The notes: a model not told the origin generated them from the sequence alone. 64,000 nt of DNA from Candidatus Endonucleibacter bathymodioli (GCA_030674915.1 JASXSV010000005.1:134353-198352); one strand, 5' to 3'; numbered from the stretch's first letter, positions 1-9,389 are shown. Made by a program: numbers and translations.

Positions 1-779
1 TCAAGTTGATCGAGTTGATATTCTACTTCATAGTGAAGGTCCTGCAATTGCACCAGATCAGTTCTTGCTTGGCTCAAACGATTTTTTAGCTCTTTTGCAT
101 AAGAAATATCTGGATATGATTCATCCTGGTTATCAGTATCTCTCATTCCTGACAGCATGTTAATTCGTTTCGCTAAAGCAAGGGTAGATACGATCAATGA
201 TGCCGCCTGTTGACTGGCTAATAGCTGAAATTGCTCGGCAAAACGAATCTTCAAAGAAATAGAGGTCAAGAGCTGCTCGCAGTTTTTTTGCTTAGAACTA
301 CTACCTGAAGTTGGGCCAGTACTCTTGTAGTAACTTATTTCTTCTAAGCATGACAGTCTTTTCCGGTTGAGTTTAATTGACGCTTCTTGAGAAAGAACTT
401 TATTATTTTGCCAAGAAAGGAGCTGACGTTTCTGATCAATCAGCATTCTTTTTGCTTCACCAAGCTTCAAGCGTGAGGTGTCAACTGTGTTATGACTACG
501 AGCCTCTGATAGCCTTTGTTTTAATGAGATAATCTTCTTTTCTATTTTAGCATTTTGCTCGTCCAGAGTTGTTTGATCTATAACTTGTTCCGATCCGAAA
601 TCAGGAGATGGCGATGTATCAGCTGGCTTTAATAACTGTTGAAGTTCTCGATAAGCCTCTTGTAATAATGCTTGATTAGCCATCGTAGAAGGTGAAAAAA
701 TGAAAACAATGAAGCCCATCCAAATAGATAGTGTGAGGTAGCAGAAAAAGAAATTTGATTTTAAAGTGGTTTTGTCCAT
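1..779 (-). CDS. N-terminal part of an exported coiled-coil protein (runs off the window)
   Basis: An open frame starts with ATG at 779 and leaves the window at base 1, giving at least 259 residues. Residues 1-34 form a signal peptide or signal anchor: Lys near the start, a long aromatic/aliphatic core, then a possible cleavage after STMA. The rest is hydrophilic, rich in Lys, Glu, Gln and Leu, with helical coiled-coil character and few motifs. Long periplasmic coiled coils after a signal peptide occur at the N-terminus of MscK-type mechanosensitive channels, so that is one candidate. No channel domain is visible because the gene is cut. I do not recognise the family. The reading frame itself is well supported. 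Confidence 0.6.
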   Translation of the reverse strand, partial: MDKTTLKSNFFFCYLTLSIWMGFIVFIFSPSTMANQALLQEAYRELQQLLKPADTSPSPDFGSEQVIDQTTLDEQNAKIEKKIISLKQRLSEARSHNTVDTSRLKLGEAKRMLIDQKRQLLSWQNNKVLSQEASIKLNRKRLSCLEEISYYKSTGPTSGSSSKQKNCEQLLTSISLKIRFAEQFQLLASQQAASLIVSTLALAKRINMLSGMRDTDNQDESYPDISYAKELKNRLSQARTDLVQLQDLHYEVEYQLDQL

Positions 780-1180
780 ACTGTGGGTACTTTCAGCTGT
801 AGTATATATCCCTTATAAAATAAGGTATTAGTGAACAACAAACCAACCACCACACCCATGAGGCGATGAGTAGTAGGCAATATGCGTGATAGCAATCAAC
901 ACCCTCACACCTCCAATGGGAATAGTTATAAGACGACAACGAGCATCTTTCCTATTATAAAGCCCTTTAATGCACTCACGCTTCTGAGCTTCCTGAGTTT
1001 TTATGGGAAGTGCCTAAATATTTGCTTGATGTCCTACCTGTATATTTTTTAGCATACCGCTAGATTGCAGGAAATATACTAAAAAATCAAGCATATTTAA
1101 TAATCACGAATATCTATGAGAGAGAAGATTTTTTGCCAAACACACTATATTTCATTACCTGATTTGGAGGCGGTGTAGAA
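780..1180. other. intergenic region without an intact gene
   Basis: About 400 bases upstream of the coiled-coil gene. No convincing reading frame is seen. Bases 840-935 end with a stretch (ACACCTCCAATGGGAATAG) resembling the terminal part of the roughly 120-bp dispersed repeat seen at 6660, 8580, 12200 and 14615. The region probably also holds the promoter of the leftward gene, but I cannot point to -35/-10 boxes with confidence. Confidence 0.4.
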
Positions 1181-1189
1181 TATATCGCA

Positions 1190-1468
1190 ACCAACACAAT
1201 ACCTTTGACCTTTTTTATCATAGGTGTCATTAATAGACCAGTTAATCATAGTAACGCAAACCTTTCTCAATGGCATTCACATAAAAATCAGTGCCCATAA
1301 TGAGATGATGGTTCTCCAAATCATAATTAGACGACTAGATAAGTCCATAATGGCTATCAGGCACATAAAGCCACTCGCATAGTAATATCTACTATATTTG
1401 TAGCCCACACCTGATTAGAAAGATAAATAATGAGTCATTTCCGCAGACAGGGATAATCTTGAGCCCTT
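1190..1468 (-). pseudogene. remnant of an IS3-family transposase (orfB, DDE region)
   Basis: The minus-strand translation, joined across several frameshifts, gives LSNQVWATNI, then GFMCLIAIMDLSSR, then VNAIEKGLRYYD. This matches the conserved start of the IS3-family orfB catalytic core (NQVWATDITY, G-F-x-YL-x-A-IMDL-x-SR). Stop codons and shifts interrupt it every few dozen bases, so it is long dead. It abuts an unrelated IS5 remnant at about 1468, so the region is a mosaic of decayed insertions. Confidence 0.75.
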
Positions 1469-1469
1469 C

Positions 1470-1995
1470 GCCTGATTAATGTCATGTTCATTGGCATCCG
1501 TTGTCGCCAGGCTATGCGTAACCCTGCTCTCGCATCAACTCCGATATGAGCCTTTATTTCGAAATGCCATTGATTACATTTTTTGGTCTGGTGCACCTCA
1601 GGGTCACGCTACTTTGCCTTATTTTTAGTAGACGTAGGATATTCTATGCTTGTGACATACATCACGGTACCTATTCTCAATATGCACCAGATTCTGTCAA
1701 CCAGCTATTTACCTCGGTAAAGATGGCGCATCCCAATTGGTGTTTTTCTAACAAGTGCTGGAAGTTCATGATGATTGTACGATCGGAAGCAGGTGCTGTT
1801 CAGAGACAATTATGCAAATAGGCGCATGGACGTTATTTCATATAAAGCGTCTTCCATTGCTTCATCTCTCCGGCTATATCATTACTGAAGACAAAGGATT
1901 CTGATCATAATTCCAAGGGATAAGGTGGTCTGCCGTGACCTCGTTATAGATACAAGGCTCAATAATACTGGTGAGTCTGTGCCACAGGATAAGTT
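1470..1995 (-). pseudogene. remnant of an IS5-family transposase
   Basis: Reading the minus strand with frameshifts gives, in order, GRPPYPLE, then YSRRDEAMEDALYEITSMRLFA, then PTSTKNK, then [17 protein letters not shown]. These are the N-terminal and early catalytic blocks of IS5-group transposases (MEDALYE-x-x-SMRLFA, P-x-STKNK, NQWHFGMKAHIGVD). The C-terminal half is missing and IS3-like sequence follows directly. The plus-strand 91-residue frame at 1546-1821 is only the shadow of this remnant. It belongs to a different IS5 lineage from the three intact copies in this window. Confidence 0.8.
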
Positions 1996-1999
1996 TCTC

Positions 2000-2371
2000 C
2001 ATTTTACGAGTCTTTCACCGTTTGTACACTAATTCATTCTCTGCAAAATTTAGTTGTTGATCATAGTGAAATCCAAAGCTGTAGGTAATACAAGGATTAT
2101 CTCATGCCGGGACTATAAATCGCACCATCCTTAGCCTTAGCGCTCTTAAACTTTATAGTGATTGCTTAAATTACATACTAGTTACTTTCTTTCTTTGAAA
2201 TCTGCCCTTATTTTGGCGGAGGTATTGTATTTACACACAAACTATTTGAAGATGCTGAGATGCTGGCCTCACTTCTTACCACCCACCAGCACCCCAAACT
2301 ATTTTGCATATATCAATAAAACAAAACTGGCCGGTACGAAAGGTATCGACCATGAGTGTAGAGGTTACTCC
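2000..2371. other. upstream region of yebC
   Basis: An open frame runs through this stretch into yebC from 2162, but the translated 70 residues resemble no YebC extension. The YebC family begins with MAGHSKWA, encoded at 2372. I read the stretch as untranslated leader and promoter. No clear promoter boxes were identified. Confidence 0.4.
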
Positions 2372-3118
2372 ATGGCAGGTCACAGTAAATGGGCCAATAT
2401 TAAACACCGCAAAGCGGCTCAAGATGCTAAGCGCGGCAAGCTATTCACAAAAATCATTCGAGAGCTAGTTGTTGCCTCTAAACAAGGGGGGGCTAATGTT
2501 GAAGATAACCCAACTTTACGTGCTGTTGTAGACAAGGCATTGTCTGTCAATATGACTCGAGACACCATCAATCGTGCTGTTGCTCGCGGTGTTGGTGATG
2601 ATGATGACAGCAACATGGAATCTGTAACCTATGAAGGCTATGGAAGTGGTGGCATTGCGGTTCTTATTGAATGCCTTACCGATAATCGCAACCGCACCGT
2701 TGCTGAAGTGCGGCATGCTTTTTCTAAGAACGGCGGTAATCTGGGTACTGACGGATCTGTTGCATATTTGTTCAGTAAAAAAGGTCAAATCTATTTCGAA
2801 GAAAATATTGATGAAGATTACCTGATGATGACTGCGCTAGAAGCCGGTGCTGAAGATGTTATTCATCACAACGACGGCTCGATTGAAGTCATTACTGAAT
2901 GGACTGAATTTATCGATGTAAAAGACGCGCTAGAAGCCTCAGGACTGAAACCTGTTGGCAGTGAAGTGGCAATGATTGCTTCTATCCATACTCAGCTGGA
3001 TATGGATAGTGCGGAAAAAGTAATACGCCTAGTCGATACACTGGAAGAACTTGATGACGTTCAGAATGTTTATACTAATGCCGATATACCGCAAGAAATT
3101 CTGGAAAAGATAAGCTGA
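2372..3118 (+). CDS. yebC: YebC/PmpR/TACO1-family protein
   Basis: The product is 248 residues, the normal family length. It begins with the diagnostic [22 protein letters not shown] and continues with the conserved blocks [12 protein letters not shown] and [10 protein letters not shown]. Members have been described as transcriptional regulators and, more recently, as factors helping ribosomes through difficult sequences; they act in the cytoplasm. I chose the ATG at 2372, not the upstream ATG at 2162, because of the family N-terminus and the GAGG at 2361-2364 in front of it. In many relatives the gene lies next to ruvC; here it stands alone between decayed insertion sequences. Confidence 0.95.
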   Translation: MAGHSKWANIKHRKAAQDAKRGKLFTKIIRELVVASKQGGANVEDNPTLRAVVDKALSVNMTRDTINRAVARGVGDDDDSNMESVTYEGYGSGGIAVLIECLTDNRNRTVAEVRHAFSKNGGNLGTDGSVAYLFSKKGQIYFEENIDEDYLMMTALEAGAEDVIHHNDGSIEVITEWTEFIDVKDALEASGLKPVGSEVAMIASIHTQLDMDSAEKVIRLVDTLEELDDVQNVYTNADIPQEILEKIS

Positions 3119-3139
3119 CAACCATTTGATACCCATTAT

Positions 3140-3560
3140 CTCTCATATATCTAAGAGAATTATGATGCAGGCTCGAATATTTTAAAATTATCGTTAACCA
3201 TGATGATCAGCATCGTCCATTTCTTCGAGGCATCCATGATCGATAGGTACATAACTTTCTGACCGGATGCATCTGTTGAAAACCGCCTTCTCTTTTTGAG
3301 TTCCTACGGATGACGCTATTGAGTGATTCAATAGAGTCGGTGTATAGATTGCCTTGCTGAGATCCTCCTGATAGCCAACAAGGTATTGAGTCTATCAATG
3401 GTTGTGCCATGAGCGACTGATCTGAGGGTATTTGTCATCCAATTGCGCACCGAACTGATTTAGATCCTGCACTACCTCTTCCTCAGTGGCTGAGAGGTAA
3501 ATCTATTTAAAATCAGCGGTGACAGTCTGTAATCTCTCCACGGTTACTGCAGGATGAGGC
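3140..3560 (-). pseudogene. remnant of an IS256-family (mutator-type) transposase, C-terminal part
   Basis: Minus-strand translation gives ATEEEVVQDLNQF, DDKYPQISRSW, YTDSIESLNSVIRR and MYLSIMDASKKWTM across frameshifts. These correspond to the IS256 blocks around KYP-x-I-x-x-SW, YTTNAIESLNS-x-IRK and VYLAI-x-x-ASKKWTMP. The 67-residue minus frame at 3207-3410 is the longest surviving piece. Sequence upstream to about 3710 is probably more of the same element but too decayed to align by eye. Confidence 0.8.
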
Positions 3561-3713
3561 CCGTGTTGATGGCTTGCTTATCCTACTGGATTTTGATGAC
3601 AATTCAGTTCAGCTAAGCAATGCCGTAGACCGGCTCCGGCGATCATGCTACTTATCCTTAGCCATTCCTGGCAGTAATGATAAGCAGTTACACAAATATA
3701 GCTACGCGTCCCC

Positions 3714-4844
3714 CTAAACCTCACCGTAAAGGTCAAAACAGACTCTCTTTGAGGTGCTAGCGTGATCACCATAGATATCGTAAGAGTCAGTGGAGCTGTC
3801 TCTATATTCGTCTAACTGAGAGTGTCTCTTAACTCCCATCTTTGTGCTGGAGATATTGCTACCTGTTTTTATTGAAGAAACTACAGTATCTCTAATTGTA
3901 ATTTCTTTAATTGACTCAGCATCTTTATGCCTAGTCATTTCTGGTCTATGTACTAGAGCAATTGCTTGATATTTACCTTCTAGTGATTTTATATGCTCAT
4001 CAAAGTATTTATTCTCTTTACATATATTAGATACTGTTATAACTTCATACGCACCTACTTTACCAGGAATACAGATGTAATCTTTATCCAAATGTGTATA
4101 TGCATTAAGACCACTAACATCAAAATTTTTAAGTGCATTTTGATTGTCATCACAAACGTAAATATGTTTCTGGAAATGTTGTGCTTGTGTAAGTTTAGAT
4201 AGTTTAACTATTATATCTTTCGTACAAGACTTACTTTCTAGTCCTATTGTAACTCCAGTGTACATTGCGTGCTTATAATCAGAATCAATACGTATATGTG
4301 CTGGAGATTGTTGTAAACATAGGTCTTCCGCCCTTTGGTTACAGAAACCGAAAGATACTAAAGCTGCCAGCCTAAAGTTTGAAACTTTTCTCAGGAGATC
4401 ACTATATCCATTACTCATTCCAGTCTTATCAATAATCTCCTTAATAAACAGATTGACAATGCTAGCATCAGTATCTCTATATGCACCTAGACCTGTATTA
4501 GACGGGCTATCCATATTTGTAACGCTAACTGTATATAATTGATCAGTTAATGATTGATCATTGGAAATCAGACAACTTATAACATAAACGGGATTCTGAG
4601 ACTTGCACACTACTGCTCTTTGAGCCTCTTCTTCGGTTAAGTTACCACCTTTCATGAGGCTCCAATTTCTGTTATAAAGACCTTTATTATATGACTCTAG
4701 AAACTCCTCACCTTTATTTTGCACAACCAAAGAATAACCTTTGTTAAATGTATTGGATACCATAGTTGCCACAACGCGACCGACTCCTATGCATGTAGTT
4801 GCGATAGAGCATACGGCTCCACAACCTGAATTAATTACATTCAT
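3714..4844 (-). CDS. protein of unknown function, possible effector
   Basis: The product has 376 residues and I do not recognise its family. The ATG at 4844 has a good TAGGAG ribosome site eight bases upstream. The N-terminus is mildly hydrophobic and Cys/Gly-rich with no basic n-region, so a classical Sec signal peptide is doubtful. The middle (residues about 90-290) looks globular with scattered Cys. The C-terminal 60 residues are Ser/Asp/Tyr-rich and hydrophilic, with small basic patches (GVKRHS, TSKRV). The frame is clean while everything around it is decayed. The gene stands alone, has an AT-rich upstream region and is flanked by IS debris, a setting typical of accessory or host-interaction genes. 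That role is inference only. Confidence 0.65.
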   Translation of the reverse strand: MNVINSGCGAVCSIATTCIGVGRVVATMVSNTFNKGYSLVVQNKGEEFLESYNKGLYNRNWSLMKGGNLTEEEAQRAVVCKSQNPVYVISCLISNDQSLTDQLYTVSVTNMDSPSNTGLGAYRDTDASIVNLFIKEIIDKTGMSNGYSDLLRKVSNFRLAALVSFGFCNQRAEDLCLQQSPAHIRIDSDYKHAMYTGVTIGLESKSCTKDIIVKLSKLTQAQHFQKHIYVCDDNQNALKNFDVSGLNAYTHLDKDYICIPGKVGAYEVITVSNICKENKYFDEHIKSLEGKYQAIALVHRPEMTRHKDAESIKEITIRDTVVSSIKTGSNISSTKMGVKRHSQLDEYRDSSTDSYDIYGDHASTSKRVCFDLYGEV

Positions 4845-5506
4845 AATTATAGTACTCCTATTATTTAAATATTCTCAGGCAATACGTCAAGTAAAAAACA
4901 ACTTGTACAATTAAATAATATGTAGTAGTGCCACTTAATAATATTATCAATTATTAAACTTATTTTACTTTTATTACTTTTATTACTTTTATTAGAGTAA
5001 TAACATAAAATAAAGTTCAATAGACAATAAAATATACCAGACTAATGATCCAGATATCTCTGTATCATGGGCGTTATCGACTATTCTTATTTTTCCAGCT
5101 TAAACAGGGTGGTCAAGGACCAGCTATTCAGAAGAGCCCAAAGAGTCTAGTCTTCAGAAAATGATACCAGCCAGAAATATTCCCATCGGTCAATTGGCGC
5201 GTAATACCTACTGGTATCTCTGGTCTAATGCTGTACAGTTAGAGTAACCATATCACTCATGGCAACGTGGACTTAACTAGAATACTAATGGCCTACTACG
5301 GAGATTTTTCCCAAAGAGAATGAAGATTGGCGACGTGTCGAAAAATAAAATTGATGAGGCTTAATTTTTAATCAACATACGACAACGAAAAACTTTAAAC
5401 TAGTTTAGTTCGATTTAGTTTTTATCCGGTGAGAGTGTTAGTTATTGTGGAAATCTAGGAACAACCGCACCTTCCGTGGTAATGGATATACTCTCCTATC
5501 CATGTC
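4845..5506. other. AT-rich intergenic region with short tandem repeats and repeat fragments
   Basis: Bases 4845-5040 are very AT-rich and should hold the promoter of the leftward orphan gene. About 4967-4994 is a short tandem array of the 9-mer TTTTATTAC. Bases 5405-5456 end with a frame reading VRVLVIVEI and a stop, the same tail found in the longer dispersed repeat at 36360, 52180 and 55560. Bases 5466-5495 (CACCTTCCGTGGTAATGG) match the end of the 120-bp repeat family. No gene was found. Confidence 0.5.
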
Positions 5507-6601
5507 TCAGTCATTACTCATCGACATCTTTGGTACTGAAGGATGGCTGTTATTACGCATCGATAACTCCGCCGTCAAATGACGAGCTATATCTCGATAA
5601 ATCATAGTTATTTGGGATTCTGGTTCCGCAGCAACGGTGGGTTTACCACTGTCAGCCTGCTTCCCTATCATCATAGATAGCGGCAAAGAACCCAGTAACT
5701 CTACATCATAAGCTTTAGCTATGCGACTACCTCCACCCTCACCAAACAAATGCTCACTATGACCACAGCTAGAGCAAACATGAATCGCCATATTTTCAAC
5801 AATTCCCAAGACAGGAATATCAACTTTGCGAAACATCTCTATACCTTTTTTCCCGTCAATGAGCGCTAAGTCCTGTGGCGTAGTAACTATCACACTACCA
5901 GTCACCGGTACTTTTTGCGCTAGAGTCAGCTGAATATCCCCAGTCCCTGGCGGCATATCAACGATCAAATAATCCAATTTATTCCAAATAGTTTGCGATA
6001 ATAACTGCTGCAATGCTCCGCTAACCATAGGACCTCGCCAAACTACCGGCGTGTCTTCCGTCACCAAAAAAGCCATGGACATCAATTGAATTCCGTAGGC
6101 TTCGATAGGAATAAAAAACTTTTCATTTTTAATTTCAGGTCTCTGTCCATCAACAATTCCAAATATTTTCCCCATGCTAGGGCCATAAATATCGGCGTCA
6201 AGCAACCCTACTCTAGCGCCCTCAGCAACCAAAGCAAGAGCAATATTTGCTGCCGTTGTCGATTTACCAACACCACCTTTACCAGATGCAATGGCAATAA
6301 TATTTTTAACTTCGGCCATCGCTTCAATCTTTCCCTGAATCAAGCCAGTGCTGATTGACCACCCAACCTTTACTTCAACCTTGTCTACACCAAGCACATT
6401 TCCAATCTTGCTGCTCAACAGCTGCTCAATACCCTTACAAAGTCCTTCTGCCGGATAACCAAGCTCGATTAACACCCGAACATGGGCACCTTCTATAACA
6501 ATCTCTTTAATACAATTTGCAGCGAATAGATCAGTCTTCAGATAAGGATCCTGATACGACTTTATTACTACTTCCACATCCTTAGGGCTTGGGTTTTTCA
6601 T
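5507..6601 (-). CDS. mrp: Mrp/ApbC iron-sulfur cluster carrier ATPase
   Basis: The product is 364 residues, the usual length. An N-terminal MIP18/DUF59 domain covers about residues 5-80, followed by a P-loop NTPase of the Mrp/NBP35 type. The deviant Walker A GKGGVGKST lies at about residues 107-115. The conserved MPPGTGD follows, and the CSSC pair that binds the bridging [4Fe-4S] cluster is near residue 275. Family members receive a cluster and hand it to apo-proteins in the cytoplasm. The start has TAGGAG nine bases upstream. The gene is monocistronic in appearance, reading away from the helicase-loader pair with a 250-base gap. Confidence 0.95.
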   Translation of the reverse strand: MKNPSPKDVEVVIKSYQDPYLKTDLFAANCIKEIVIEGAHVRVLIELGYPAEGLCKGIEQLLSSKIGNVLGVDKVEVKVGWSISTGLIQGKIEAMAEVKNIIAIASGKGGVGKSTTAANIALALVAEGARVGLLDADIYGPSMGKIFGIVDGQRPEIKNEKFFIPIEAYGIQLMSMAFLVTEDTPVVWRGPMVSGALQQLLSQTIWNKLDYLIVDMPPGTGDIQLTLAQKVPVTGSVIVTTPQDLALIDGKKGIEMFRKVDIPVLGIVENMAIHVCSSCGHSEHLFGEGGGSRIAKAYDVELLGSLPLSMMIGKQADSGKPTVAAEPESQITMIYRDIARHLTAELSMRNNSHPSVPKMSMSND

Positions 6602-6659
6602 ATAGTCGTACTCCTAAAACGGCAAAAACCTGTTTATACCTATTTTCCTTTACAGTGCG

Positions 6660-6775
6660 GGGTTGTTGACTGCTATCACTTACCCAAGTCACCGACTATT
6701 CGTAGGATCATGGGACTTATTTAGATTGTCGCCTACCAATACCTTCAATGGTAATGGGTATATCTACAAAGCTAT
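6660..6775. repeat. dispersed ~120-bp repeat, copy 1
   Basis: This intergenic stretch shares blocks such as GACTATTCGTAGGATCATGG, GGACTTA and ACCTTCAATGGTAATGGGTA with sequences at 8580-8712, 12200-12325 and 14615-14745. The better-preserved copies have inverted ends of the form GAAGGTGT...ACACCTTC. It encodes nothing and looks like a decayed miniature element. Confidence 0.6.
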
Positions 6776-6851
6776 GTGGTGCCACACCCAAAACACATAG
6801 CATATTAAGGGCATCGGGCTTCACTTTCTTGCCATCTACCTGCACCTTCAA

Positions 6852-7556
6852 TTATTTTGTATATAGCACTTTTTTTAAACGTTCATGGGCATCTGTTCCG
6901 CAAGTTGGGTCAATTCCCTGCTTAACCATCAACGTCCGCTGAACCTGATCAGCTACTTCTTCCGCCTGCCTTGCCAGCTCTTTGGTACGACTGTCCTCTA
7001 TACCTTGTAGAATCGTTGTTTCCAAATCCTCACCATCTACCACCCGGTTACAAATAATGCTGTAATTTCGCTCAAAAATAGGATAAACAACTCTCTGCTC
7101 CTCGCTTCTCAATGTTAGCCAGCCTGTTTCTTTCGCGGCAAAGTAGATCGCAATATGTGACCACGGGTATTTTAGTGTATGGTCTGGCGCTTGACATGCT
7201 TCATAATACGCCTGTAAGGGCTCTTTCAAGCCTAGTTCGTTATAGTTTAGCTTACAAAAATCACGAATTGTCGCCAAATCAGGCATATATTTAGATGTTG
7301 CCAGCGCTTTTTCTGCAGCCAGCATTATGCGTCTAGGGCTGTATCCCTGTAATATTCTTGCCCATACTCGCTTTGCCCTAATAAAGTCTTCATCCTTTGG
7401 AAAGGCACTTCTAAATCTATGGGGATATGCATCCTCGAGTAATCTGAACAATCCATTAATAGCTTGTCCTAATGCCTGCTTTTTATCAGGTGTCAGCGAC
7501 CCATCCTGATTATCAGTTTGACAGTCAGTCCTTAAACTCCTCGAACCAGTCGTCAT
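6852..7556 (-). CDS. phage lambda P-like replicative helicase loader
   Basis: From the ATG at 7556 the product is 234 residues, close to lambda P. The frame stays open to 7619, so a longer form is possible. The region LFRLLEDAYPHRFRSAFP followed by a short helical domain (KRVWARILQGYSP) and PDLATIRDFC resembles replication protein P, which brings DnaB helicase to the origin. Domesticated lambda-P/lambda-O-type genes are reported to replace DciA in some Gammaproteobacteria (DopE/DopC). The partner gene just upstream overlaps by 32 bases, which implies translational coupling. No other phage genes are nearby, favouring a host role over a prophage remnant. The function is inferred from resemblance only. 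Confidence 0.7.
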   Translation of the reverse strand: MTTGSRSLRTDCQTDNQDGSLTPDKKQALGQAINGLFRLLEDAYPHRFRSAFPKDEDFIRAKRVWARILQGYSPRRIMLAAEKALATSKYMPDLATIRDFCKLNYNELGLKEPLQAYYEACQAPDHTLKYPWSHIAIYFAAKETGWLTLRSEEQRVVYPIFERNYSIICNRVVDGEDLETTILQGIEDSRTKELARQAEEVADQVQRTLMVKQGIDPTCGTDAHERLKKVLYTK

Positions 7557-7980
7557 CCTGCCACTTGGTATCTGTAAGTTGTTCAGCAGTTGATCGCTGA
7601 GATCTTTGCCCTGTTTCACTTTTCTTGCGCTTCCATTGATAGATCACATGGTTTTTAAACTTATTCTGCCAAGCTTTCCTGGCTTCACCTGTTTCTAGCC
7701 AGTAAAGCTTAAACTCCGGCAATTGCCCTAGGGTAAATTCACAGGGTATTCCATGGTGCTGCTCCAGGAACTCCACATAAACTGCATTTGGCGCAAAATC
7801 ATGAGGCAAAGGCTGCGTCCTAGCTCCAGAATCATGATCTTTAACAGTTGACAAGCCTTTTGGGTTGAAAATAGGATTTTCGTCGCTTACCGTCTCTAAC
7901 TTCTCAAGCTCCCACGGTAATGCACCTGCATTAAGCTGACGAATGTAACTCTTCTGATCCTTGTCTGTCATAAACTCCAC
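7525..7980 (-). CDS. DnaT-like primosomal/replication protein, partner of the lambda P-like loader
   Basis: The product has 151 residues. Residues about 60-125 match the DnaT-type ssDNA-binding domain: an aromatic-rich start (VYVEFLEQHHGIP), then LPEFKLYWLETGEARKAW, then NKFKNHVIYQW. Such domains occur in DnaT and in phage O-like replication proteins, where they help load the helicase. GTG at 7980 is the preferred start because GGAAGGAAG lies just upstream; an ATG three codons in has poorer spacing. The gene overlaps the lambda P-like gene, so the two probably act as one functional pair. The acidic C-terminus (DDDWFEEF) may be a protein-contact tail. Confidence 0.7.
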   Translation of the reverse strand: MEFMTDKDQKSYIRQLNAGALPWELEKLETVSDENPIFNPKGLSTVKDHDSGARTQPLPHDFAPNAVYVEFLEQHHGIPCEFTLGQLPEFKLYWLETGEARKAWQNKFKNHVIYQWKRKKSETGQRSQRSTAEQLTDTKWQDDDWFEEFKD

Positions 7981-8716
7981 AATACTTCCTTCCCGATTTT
8001 GGTTTACCTACAGCTTTCTGGTAAAATCAGGGCAGTTACTCTACCCTATGTTTTTATTAATGTGTGCCTTAGTTCTGGGCGGAAGAGTAAGCAACCCAAC
8101 CGAAATAAGTACAACTACAAAGGACACACTTGCTTCATAATCCATTGAAGAACACGTTAGCGTCATGCCCATTGTAAGCACGGCTTTAATCCAGATGCCA
8201 GAACTGATGGCCGGAACGAAAAAAAAAAAGAATTTACTAGGCAGAACAAGAAATATGAGGCATAGAGCTTCAACTGCATCAGATAAAAGTACACACTAAA
8301 CGCATTCAATACCTTTACCATTAGGCTGCCATCGCATCCTTATGAATCTGACCAAACGCGTGGACATTATCTATTAGCTGCTAAATGGAGAAAATTTTGG
8401 ACGAAAAACATCCGTGTGACACTCATAATACTTCTAAAATGTGTATATTGACGATAAAACTAAAGCTTTCTTTTCACGACCTCCTTCCCAAAATAGGCTT
8501 AATTCAAAAAATACAGAGGAGATAGATAAAGAAGTGCTCAGCCTAGCCGGATTTACTGACAACAAAAAGATACATCCATGCCCATTGACATGCCCATTGA
8601 AGGCATGAGTGTATCGGCTACCCAACTCCCCACTTATCTGCTACTATTCGCAGGCTCATGGGACTTAGCGCTATTGTCACCTTCTTACATTTTCCATGGT
8701 AATGAGTATAGATTAT
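7981..8716. other. intergenic region with a copy of the ~120-bp repeat
   Basis: No credible gene is present. An A-tract lies near 8220. Bases 8580-8712 carry a copy of the dispersed repeat: starting near TTGAAGGCATGAGTG, passing CAGGCTCATGGGACTTA, and ending CCATGGTAATGAGTAT. The small frames that cross it on both strands are by-products of the repeat. Confidence 0.5.
8580..8712. repeat. dispersed ~120-bp repeat, copy 2
   Basis: It shares the core ATTCG-AGG-TCATGGGACTTA with copy 1 and the terminal block CCATGGTAATGAGTATA. Its left end (TTGAAGGC) pairs imperfectly with the right end, like the other copies. Confidence 0.55.
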
Positions 8717-9016
8717 TTATTGACTCGGAGCTCTCGGTGAATACATCAGTTGCAGGATGCCAGCTACAGCAACTACATCCACATTCCTACCGTTAATTTC
8801 TTTCACCATAGGAGAGCTATCTTCCAGACGAATGATTATCAGATTATTTATTAATCCTTTTATCATATTTTCCATCACCAGCTCCTCAAAAAAATGCATG
8901 CTGAAATCAACATTCACTTCCACCAGTCTCGTATTGCGAAAATAAAAAGCAGACTCCTCACCTTCATAAACAAGGTTGGCTGTTCCTGAAATGAACATAG
9001 GTAAGCGATCTATCAT
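8717..9016 (-). CDS. small protein of unknown function, downstream of a decayed lipoprotein gene
   Basis: The 99-residue frame starts with an ATG that overlaps the TGA of the preceding frame (CCATGATAG), a pattern typical of translational coupling in real operons. Composition is ordinary for a soluble protein, with alternating hydrophobic strands (AFYFRNTRLVEVNVDF, NNLIIIRLED). I do not recognise the family. Because the gene upstream is frameshifted, this one may also be a relic. Confidence 0.4.
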   Translation of the reverse strand: MIDRLPMFISGTANLVYEGEESAFYFRNTRLVEVNVDFSMHFFEELVMENMIKGLINNLIIIRLEDSSPMVKEINGRNVDVVAVAGILQLMYSPRAPSQ

Positions 9017-9301
9017 GGCCTTTCAAATACATCCGCGTACATATAACTATTTATAGTAAACGTCAGCGGATCCCCATCATCTCCAATAATAACGATAGGG
9101 GTTTCAATATACATCTGCGCACTCACAGCGGGCATTAAATTCAAGTTGCAAAGCTGAGCTGAGGAGAGAGAAAGCCAGTATTAATCATCTCCTGTAATGC
9201 TACCTGTCTGATACTGCCTGTTTTTTATGTATACAGCCCTGCTGTAATAACAATAACCGCACAAAGCTAATCAGTAAGTATAGTGATTGTTTTTTCATCA
9301 T
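9013..9301 (-). pseudogene. decayed small lipoprotein-like gene
   Basis: An AAAGGAG site precedes ATGATGAAAAAACAA. The first frame reads MKKQSLYLLISF, a hydrophobic run and LLLLQQGC, like a lipoprotein signal with an imperfect lipobox, then hits a stop after about 33 codons. Coding character resumes in another frame as MPAVSAQMYIETPIVIIG, then GDPLTFTINSYMYADVFERP, ending exactly at the start of the next gene. At least one frameshift is needed to join them. The function is unknown. Confidence 0.45.
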
Positions 9302-9389
9302 CTCCTTTATCCATCAGTATTCAAGCAGGAGGCATGCCCAGCAATTTTTATTGCCAAAGGATCACGTGCAAAGTAAGCCTAAACATAAT

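Noticed and set aside
1546..1821. 91-residue plus-strand frame
   Set aside because: It is the shadow of an IS5 transposase relic that reads convincingly on the minus strand.
2162..2371. 70-residue N-terminal extension of YebC
   Set aside because: The family starts with MAGHSKW, and a ribosome-binding sequence precedes the ATG at 2372; the extension has no YebC resemblance.
6852..7980. Prophage
   Set aside because: Only the replication pair is phage-like; no integrase, terminase, capsid, tail or lysis genes occur nearby.
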